DNA of 64,000 nt from Plotosus lineatus (taxonomy: Eukaryota > Chordata > Actinopteri > Siluriformes > Plotosidae): the NCBI GenBank assembly GCA_024760905.1, contig CM045733.1:66968501-67032500 (forward strand). Reading direction: 5' to 3'. The position numbers and the translations under genes were made by a program. Positions 57,294-64,000 of this stretch are shown in pieces. Below the pieces are notes generated by a model that worked only from the letters and a program-made list of their open reading frames with translations, ran no database searches and had not been told where the DNA came from. The first letter of the stretch is position 1. Every line of letters starts with the position of its first letter.

Positions 57294-57826
57294 CTGCCAC
57301 GACAGCACAGAAAGGTTTTGAAATCCAACTTAAAAGCAAGTGCTTTTAATTACTAGCGAGGTTTTTAATCCTTTCTCATAGATTTGTGTCTGTGCAAATT
57401 TGAGACAATCTGCATCATAAAGCATCATAAACCAACACTTTTCGACTGTTAGTGTTTTATTCTTTGCGAGTTTCATGAGCAAGAAGTGTAATATTACAGT
57501 CATAACATTGAATGTTATTCATTACTACTTACGGATAATATGATAAACGTATATGTATATAGCATTTGTTATTCTATTGTCATTTTATTGTTAATAACTT
57601 ATGATGGTTCGTTTGATTAGATAGTGATGGTACTTAATAATATGAATACAATAAATACAATATTGTATCTTCAATACATATTCTAATATTTCTGAACTTT
57701 GTTTATAACAATACTAGTTATGAATGGAGTGTTACATGTAAATATTCATCAATATAATTATTAAAAACACCTAATAATGGTCAAGTAGTCAGGAAAGAGA
57801 AGAAGAAATGTTAACGGATGGCCTTA

Positions 57827-57874
<48 letters not shown>

Positions 57875-58017
57875 GCACTTTTGGTTTTTTGTTGTTGTTT
57901 TTCTACTGTTCAGCCCTGACAAAATCCAACACAAATACAAACAAACAAATACATACCCCAAACTGAACAGTTGTAACAGTAATAATCCAATTTATTTTAC
58001 AAGCTGTTAGAACCTTC

Positions 58018-58064
<47 letters not shown>

Positions 58065-58173
58065 CAGCTTGCACCAAAACCTCACCCAAACTTTAGTGGT
58101 GCTGTTCCTGCATATGACCAGCAGGGGGAGCATGGCGCCAATTTGTAAGCGTCACATTCCACGGAGGTAAGGT

Positions 58174-58208
<35 letters not shown>

Positions 58209-58320
58209 GGAAAGGCGTGCAGGAAGACAGAAATCCTTCCAGGAACTTTAACCCGTCCTGTAACTCATTCAAAACAATTTCAGCCTGTGTACAAAGTGAG
58301 GTTTAGCTCGTGTTTCTTAC
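57294..58320 (-). other. KLHL4 intron (1,027 nt) with microsatellites
   Basis: GT donor at 58320-58319 and AG acceptor at 57295-57294 on minus. It contains (AC)n at 57833-57870, (AAT)n at 58018-58061 and a T27 run at 58178-58204 (plus-strand notation); no transposon was recognised. Confidence 0.85.
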
Positions 58321-58533
58321 CTCTCCACACAGTCAGAGAGACGAGAACAGTGGTTTGAAGCTGGTGCGTCATGGCCGCCGACAGCGTACAAAAAGCCATT
58401 GTAGGTAGCCACGCCCACTCCCCCTCTCCGCTTCGCCATTGGTGCGCACATGCTCCATTTGTTTGTGTGAGGATCAAAACATTCCATGGACCGCAGACAT
58501 GAGCTCCCATCACGTCCACCCACCGCAAACAGC
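58321..58533 (-). CDS. KLHL4: KLHL4-like, antepenultimate coding exon (213 nt)
   Basis: On minus, after a 'tttcag' acceptor, the exon gives one base of a split codon, 70 codons and two bases of the next: [70 protein letters not shown], then 'ag' before the 'gtaag' donor (58320). It spans two Kelch blades; both Gly-Gly pairs (AVGGRDG, AVGGHDA), the Cys/Phe-Asp and the Trp (NKW) are in place. The insert [15 protein letters not shown] is the long loop typical of the KLHL1/4/5 subgroup. Both ends fit the phase of neighbouring exons (213, 172 and 60 nt). The exon before it was not found between 58534 and 64000, so the preceding intron exceeds 5.4 kb. Confidence 0.93.
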
Positions 58534-58682
58534 CTGAAACAATGCAGTCCACACCAGAGGTTCAAAATCATGGCCATGCCTAGGCTATTGTCACCCAACA
58601 GAATATTGATGCACTTAATCAATGTATATATTAAATATAAGATATACAAGCACACATTTTCTCAGTATAATATAATCTTATT

Positions 58683-59360
58683 TCATTTCATTTCATTTTC
58701 TGTAACCGCTTCATCCTAATTAGGGTCGCGGGGAGGCTGGTGCCCATCCCAGCCAACTCAGGGTGAGGGCAGAGTACACCCTGAACAACTCGCCAGGCCA
58801 TCGCAGGGCGGAAACACGCTTGTCGAAAGTCAGCAATGGTTCTTTTACATGCCTCACACCATAGACCAGGGGTCACCAACCTTTTTGAAACTGAGAGCTA
58901 CTTCATGGGTACCAATTAATGCGAAGGGCTACTAGGTCGATACACACCTCTGAAATTACAAATTTGCTCAATTTACATTTAATTAGATTTAATTAGATGT
59001 TATTATTAATAATTAATGATATTCATCTATGTGAAGATATTGACTTGATTTAAAAATATATTCAAAAAAATTATATGCAGCTCAATGGAGAGTGGCGCTG
59101 TCCTAAAAATGGGCCTGTCCTAAAAATAGCAGTGAACAGGTCCGCGGGCAACTTATATTGTCCTTGCGGGCTACCTGGTGCCCACGGGCACCACGTTGGT
59201 GATCCCTGCCATAGACAGTGAGAGACATGGCTGGCCTTTGATAACCCAGTTAGCTGCACTGGGTGGGGACAGTGACAACCTTGTGGAGAGTGGGACTCGA
59301 ACCCCCAACCTGTGGATCAGTGATCCGGCGCCTTATACCACTAGACCACCACTGCCCCCC
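58683..59360 (-). mobile_element. SINE-A, full length, split by a hAT element, inside KLHL4 intron
   Basis: 3' end 'cattttctgtaaccgcttca' and 'cctaattagggtcgcgggga' (plus notation) at 58690-58740, body to CCATAGAC at 58859-58866, then the hAT element, then the 5' part 'agtgagagacatggctggcc' to the head 'gtggtggtctagtggtataa' on minus, ending near 59360. Close to the family consensus, so probably young. Confidence 0.93.
58867..59208 (+). mobile_element. Non-autonomous hAT element, 342 bp, with 8-bp duplication
   Basis: Left end 'caggggtcaccaaccttttt', right end on minus 'cagggatcaccaacgtggtg', flanked by CCATAGAC on both sides (58859-58866 and 59209-59216). Same family, same host-SINE position and same orientation relative to the SINE as 25930-26265. 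The interior has a duplicated 'gggcctgtcctaaaaat'-type stretch at about 59091-59126. Confidence 0.95.
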
Positions 59361-59399
59361 AATATAATCTTATGTTGATTCAAATTTTATTAATAACAG

Positions 59400-59727
59400 C
59401 AGACCTAGCCGTCCCAAATGATGTATTCACGCCTGCAGAAGAAAAAGAAGTCTTTATTCATCACTTATATCACAGCATAGTGAATTTATTCCTTTACATT
59501 TCCCAGCTTGTTAAAAAGATGAGGTCAGAGCGCAGGGTCGACCCTGAGATGCTGCTCCTGAAGCCGAGAGGTATAAAGGAATTGCATAGCGTCCCACCAG
59601 TGGCTGCAGGCATCATGGAGTGTTTAACCTCAACCTTCTGATCATTAATCCTGAGCAACCTGAATAAATTTATATTGAAAAAAAAACCCCATAAAAACAC
59701 CTCGCACACTTCGTACCTGAGCTTGCC
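59400..59727. other. KLHL4 intron with a decayed SINE-like stretch
   Basis: 59515-59655 contains 'cctcaaccttctgatcatta' and 'gtggctgcaggcatcatgga', reminiscent of a minus-strand tRNA-SINE head known from fish; too diverged to classify. The 89-residue plus frame has no domain. Confidence 0.35.
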
Positions 59728-60075
59728 AGCATTACCACTTAATCCTATTAGGGTCAGGTGGAGGCTGGAGCTTATCTCAGCCAACACTGTGTGAAGGCAG
59801 GGTACATCCTGAACAGCTTGCCAGATCATGACAGAGCCAACACACACTCACAGCCATTGACACTAACACTCACACCTAGGGGCAATTTGGAACAACCAAC
59901 TAGCCTAAAGTGCACGTCTTTGGATTGTGGGAGGAAACCGGAGTGCCTGGAGGAAACCCAGGCAAACACAGAGAACATGCAAACTTCACACAGAAACGCC
60001 TGAGCCCAGGACTCAAAGACAGCACCTTCTTGTTCTGAGGCAAACAAGCAATCACGACACCATCGTGCGACCCTG
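59728..60075 (-). mobile_element. SINE-B, full length
   Basis: Minus strand: head 'gcacgatggtgtcgtgattg', B box 'gagtcctgggctcagg', body 'gtttgcatgttctctgtgtt', 'gggtttcctccaggcactcc', 'cctcccacaatccaaagacg', 3' region 'agctgttcaggatgtaccct' and 'ctgaccctaataggattaag'. Confidence 0.92.
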
Positions 60076-60704
60076 AAAAACACCTGACCAGGTACATTAA
60101 ATTGTTCGATATAGCACAGACATGTGGTTATCTAACTGGCTCACTATCCAGCAGTGAAAATTGACATTATTCCATTTTGATTATAAATAAAATGCTTGAT
60201 TATAAATAGCACACATGGTTTTTGACAGTCACTGATTAATAAATACAGTACTATAAATTTACCAAAATGTCATTTAAAAAGGCAGAAAGCAGTACAAACT
60301 TGAATGTTTTTTTTTTATTATTTCTTTTTAATTTTAGAGTGGTCTACAAAGCGAGACCATTCTCAAACAGAAATGTGCGATGCTGGAAAAACAAGAGTGA
60401 AACAAGTTTCGAAGGAAATATTATCTTTGTGCAAGAAGTCATAGAAGAGTTTACGACAGCAAAGAGGTTAACAAGTTGTTATAAGAAGTTTTTGTTTTTT
60501 TTTTTTTTTAGCAAATGCAGTGCAGAATTCATAGAACCCAATAAAGTGCTAACTTAATTTTTATAAGCAAAAATGAAGCATGTCTGCAGAAATTTGCCAA
60601 ACAATTCATTACAACTATAGAAAGCTTGAACAAAGCCAGGGAAGTGATCCAGGCAAACTCTCCCCATCCATCCGAAATACAATAGGCTGAGTTGGGGGTG
60701 GTTT
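60076..60704. other. KLHL4 intron, unique DNA
   Basis: T-runs at 60307-60315 and 60491-60505; no exon or repeat recognised. Confidence 0.4.
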
Positions 60705-60880
60705 TTTGTTTTGTTTTGTTTTGTTTTTGTTTTTCTGGTTTTTGGTTGGTTGGTTGGTTGGTTGGTTGGTCGGCTAGTTGGTCGGTTGGTTGGTTGGTCG
60801 GTTGGTTGGTTGGTTGATCAGTTGGTTGGTTGGTTGGTTGGTTGGTTGGTTGGTCAGTTGGTTGGTTGGTTGGTTTTGGC
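60705..60880. repeat. (GTTTT)n then impure (GGTT)n tract
   Basis: (TTTTG)n at 60705-60735 followed by about 33 GGTT units at 60743-60876 with C and A substitutions (GGTC, GATC). The Asn-Gln-Pro-Thr frame on minus and the Trp-Leu-Val-Gly frame on plus are repeat translations. Confidence 0.93.
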
Positions 60881-62157
60881 ACTTTGTATATGCACCAGAG
60901 GCATGGTGAAAACCAGCAGAAAAAGTTAATCACAAACTACTGTATTTAAACCTGTAAGATCGATGTGACTGATTAAGAATTATTTGAGTTTGAAAAACAT
61001 CTGGTCTGCTTGGCTTACACTATGAAATATGACATATTTAATACTTTAGAAATGTAAAGCAGAATAAAGGCCATAATAAACTTATGTTATTTATATTTTT
61101 GCAGAGTATAATTTTTTTTAAAAATTGCCTCAGCTTCAGTGGACGTTGCTAAATTGAAAGTCTTACTATTCAGCGCTATCCACCTCACCTTCAACAAAAT
61201 TGTTTATTATGCTTACAAAGGCTTATTTGGTATTCATTTTCAATTCACCTTAAAATTATATGTAAGATGTCTTATTAAACATGTGATCTTAGTTTAATCA
61301 TTTTAGAGTGATTTACCAATTTAGAAATCTGATCTGGAATCTGTGAAAGTGACAAAAATGATAGATTCTTTAAGAAAATATAGTATTATTTGCCCAAAGT
61401 CAGTTGGGATTGCTCTAGTTTTCTCACATACCTCGTGTATAAGTGGTATAATGGAGGTAGGTTTCAGAGTAACGTTTTTCCATTCTAATCCAACTACAAA
61501 ACTCATACTAGCTTCATTATGTCTACAGGTCAATTAATAGTAATTAATCAGCTTTAATGTGAATTACAATGATTCATAACCTAAGGGGTCGATTTATCTT
61601 TAAAGTACAAAGTGTTTTTTTTAATCAAGTGTGTCCTATGTCCTGTTTTTAGCAATTCAGTATTTGAAAGAGCATTCAATGAATCATGTTGAAATGTAGG
61701 CCACAAGTCTTGAAAGGAAGCCGCTTTGTGTTCTGGGTAAGATGCATGGCTCTGTTCCTACTTTGAAAAATGTTTGACCTTTCCCCCTTTTTTTTCAACA
61801 AAACATTACAAGTGACTCATTGAAAGTGTATGCATTGAAGAGTCTCTAGTCTCTTATTGTTTTGGTTTGTAAAGCATTCCAGAACAAAAAAGAATATTGC
61901 TAATGATAGCTATGAGTGATGAGTAGGTCGACCCAAAAGCCATTGGTTGACCATAGGGTTCCGTGGGTTCATCCGAGCTTACAATAAAATCACAGGTTCC
62001 AGCAGGTCTGGTGAAAAAGTGGAAAAGAAGTGTTCTGACGGAGTTATAAATGAGGTACTGAAACAATGCATATTTCTGTAGCCAACAGTGGCCCATGCAA
62101 AAACTGCATAAGTATCTGTCCATTTTTAAATGTGCAATTTTTCTACTCATGCACTAT
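60881..62157. other. KLHL4 intron, unique DNA
   Basis: About 1.3 kb with no recognised repeat. I looked for the preceding Kelch exon on the minus strand (T-P-R-S-T-V-G-V-A-type motif) and did not see it. Confidence 0.45.
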
Positions 62158-63476
62158 AATCTTCTTCTTCTTTTCCTTTCGGCTGTTCCCTTCAGGGGTC
62201 GCCACAGCGAATCATCTGCCTCCATCTCACCCTATCTGCATCTTCTTCTCTTACAGCAACTACCTTCATGTCCTCCTTCACCGCATCCATAAATCCATAA
62301 ATCTTCCTCTAGGCCTTCTGCCTGGGAGTTCCAACTTCAGCATCCTACTACCAATGTATTCACTATCCCTCCTCTGTACATGTCAAAACCATCTCCATCT
62401 AGCTTTGCTGACTTTGCCTCCAAAACATCTTACATGTGCTGCCCCTCTGATGTACTCATTCCTGATCCTATCCATCCTCGTTACTCCCAAAGAGAACTTC
62501 AGCATTTTCATCTCTGCTACCTCCAGCTCTGCCTCCTGTCTTTTCCTCGGTGCCACTGTTTCTAAACCACACAACATCACTGGCCTGATCACCGCCTTGT
62601 ACACTTTTCCTTTCATTCTTGCCGATACCTTCCTATCACACATCACACCTGACACTTTTCTCCAACCATTCAAACCTGCCTGCACACGCTTCTTCACCTC
62701 TTTTCCATACTCTCCATTGCTCTGGACTGTTGAGCCTAAGTACTTAAAATCCTCCACCTTCCTCATCTCTGCTCCATGTAACCTAACCGTTCCTCTTGGG
62801 TCCTTCTGGTTCACACACATGTATTCTGTCTTACTGAGGCTAACCTTCATTCCTCTCCTTTCCAGGGCATACCTCCACCTCTCTAGATTTTCCTGCACTT
62901 GTTCCCTGCTCTCACTACAGATCACAAAGTCATCTGCAAACATCATAGTCCATGGGGATTCTTGTCTAACCTCCTCTGTCAGCCTGCCCATCACCATAGC
63001 AAACAAGATGGGGCTCAGAGCCAACCCTTGATGCAGTTCCACCTCCACCTTGAACTCTTCTGTCACACCGACAGCACGCCTCACCACTGTCTTACAGCTC
63101 TCATACATGTCCTGCACCACTCTAACATACTTCTCTGCCACTCCAGACTTCCTCATGCAATACCACAGTTCCTCTCTCGGCACCTATATGCTTTTTCCAG
63201 ATCCACAAAGGCACAATGAAGCTCCCTCTGACCTTCTCTGTACTTCTCTATTAACTTCCTCAAAGCAAACACTGCATCTGTGGTGCTTTTTCTTGGCATG
63301 AAACCAAACTGTTGTTCACAAATGCTGACCTTAGTCTCACTTCCACTATTCTTTCCCATAACTTCATCGTATGGCTCATCAACTTTATCCCTCTGTAGTT
63401 GCCACAACTCTGCATGCCTCCCTTGTTCTTAGAAATGGGCACCAGCACACTTCTCCTCCATTCCTCCTCCTATACG
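62158..63476 (-). mobile_element. RTE-like LINE, reverse transcriptase to 3' end, inactive
   Basis: The longest retroelement coding stretch here. In order on minus: SVLVPISKNKGGMQSCGNYR, GIKLMSHTMKLWERIVEVRL, (frameshift) ICEQQFGFMPRKSTTDAVFA, ELHCAFVDLEKAY (frameshift, a few residues lost), MPREELWYCMRKSGVAEKYV, HQGLALSPILFAMVMGRLTE, SPWTMMFADDFVICSESREQ (catalytic FADD intact), EDFKYLGSTVQSNGEYGKEV, KMLKFSLGVTRMDRIRNEYI, then RWRWF and a TGA where the family has Gly (GHV follows). Ends with the 'ggaaaagaagaagaag' tail at 62158-62175. Endonuclease and 5' end are missing. At least two frameshifts and one stop make it inactive. It supplies the parent sequence for the tails at 22818, 31627, 33739 and 39205. 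Confidence 0.92.
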
Positions 63477-63509
63477 CTATAGTATATATGCTATCGGAGT
63501 TCATCATAA

Positions 63510-63740
63510 AATTGGTGATCAAAGGCGGCCATGTCTATCACTGTCTATGGTGAGAGGTTTTCCGGACTTTAGTTAAGAGTATGTGTACAGTTGGCTGCAT
63601 AGCCATCAGCATGTTTCTGCACTGTGATGGCCTGGCAAACTGTCCAGGATGTAATCTACCCTTGCCCAGAGTTGGCTGAGATGGGCACCAGCCTACCTCA
63701 ACCCGAGTTGGGATTAAGCAGTTCAGAAATTAATGAATGA
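63510..63740 (+). mobile_element. SINE-A, head deleted
   Basis: Body from 'ggtgatcaaaggcggccatg' and 'cactgtctatggtgagaggt' through 'gcctggcaaactgtccagga' to 'gagttgggattaagcagttc' and an (AATG)-type tail. Confidence 0.85.
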
Positions 63741-64000
63741 TGCCATCCTGGAAAGCACAAACAAAGTAAAATTTTTCACTTTTTAATTCCACTCCAAATT
63801 TCAGCTGATTGTTTGAAGATATTGGAATTTGAAACTTTCATCAGATGGTGGCTAAAGTTACAAGTTAGCTGTCACAATGTCATTATCTATTTAAGAATCA
63901 GGGGTTTCTCACAGTTATCTTACAGAAATAAACACTGACGGCGACCCCAGACAAAATCGCACTCAAATCAGTGTCAGGAATCAGATATTTACACTATATA
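63741..64000. other. Unique DNA to the window end
   Basis: Nothing recognised. Confidence 0.4.

Noticed and set aside
58317..58655. Kelch-coding frame starting at a Met upstream of the 58533 exon border
   Set aside because: The N-terminal residues before LFAVGG are intron read-through past a good acceptor; the family's exon phase fits only the spliced version.
60529..60933. Asn-Gln-Pro-Thr-rich minus-strand protein, possibly an ice-binding or mucin-like protein
   Set aside because: Purely the translation of the (GGTT)n tract; no signal peptide or non-repeat domain.
62066..63031. 321-residue plus-strand frame, the longest in the window
   Set aside because: It is antisense to the RTE-like reverse transcriptase, which reads sensibly on minus with its FADD box.

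Overview
The window is vertebrate nuclear DNA, most probably from a fish. Three spliced exons on the minus strand encode the C-terminus of a vertebrate Kelch-like protein. The surrounding repeats are families I recognise from fish genomes: tRNA-derived SINEs with (AATG)n tails, RTE-like and L2/CR1-like LINEs, Tigger, hAT and piggyBac DNA elements, Ty3-type LTRs and very long (TA)n arrays. The species, and whether it is a teleost, another ray-finned fish, a shark or a cyclostome, cannot be settled from the sequence alone.

Only one host gene is supported. It is the 3' end of KLHL4 (minus strand; last three coding exons at 58533-58321, 57293-57122 and 56701-56642). The splice sites and phases fit exactly, and the 19-residue final exon ends in the KLHL4-type C-terminus. 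Bases 58534-64000 are then expected to be KLHL4 intron, and bases 1-56641 lie downstream of the gene. I found no further host exon in those 56 kb, so it reads as a gene desert filled by mobile elements, with a few unique tracts (near 15.5, 20.2 and 48.9 kb) that could be conserved regulatory DNA.

Layout. 0-10 kb: SINE fragments, a hAT-type palindromic element, a LINE split into two opposite-facing pieces (4.0-5.6 kb) and a 5'-preserved LINE (7.8-9.9 kb). 10-15 kb: two Tigger-type transposons with remnants of the transposase DNA-binding domain. 15-25 kb: unique DNA, SINEs, a DNA transposon with an acidic C-terminal transposase remnant (21.9-22.8 kb) and long microsatellites. 25-35 kb: dense SINE/hAT/LINE mosaic. 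36-41 kb: a LINE 5' end, two copies of a palindromic MITE (one carrying two (TA)n arrays) and a solo LTR. 41-50 kb: SINEs, a second solo LTR and a tail-to-tail pair of LINE 3' ends. 50-56 kb: SINEs and a piggyBac-like element holding a MITE and a chimeric SINE. 56.6-58.5 kb: KLHL4 exons. 58.6-64 kb: more SINEs, one split by a hAT element, and a broken RTE-like reverse transcriptase.

Four SINE families are named here for cross-reference. SINE-A has head 'cagtggtggtctagtggtat'. SINE-B has head 'ggcacggtggcgcagtggtt'. SINE-C has a head like 'ggtggcgtagtggttaggg' and an internal 'tataaatgggtaccag'. SINE-D has a head like 'cattgacaaggtgcgtgac'. SINE-A and SINE-B share the same ~130-bp 3' end although their heads differ. 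No known or new defence, biosynthetic or RNA-guided system was found; the most interesting signals are in how the mobile elements interact: repeated hAT insertion at one SINE site, a SINE with a swapped LINE tail, twin-priming, and microsatellites growing inside or at the ends of elements.
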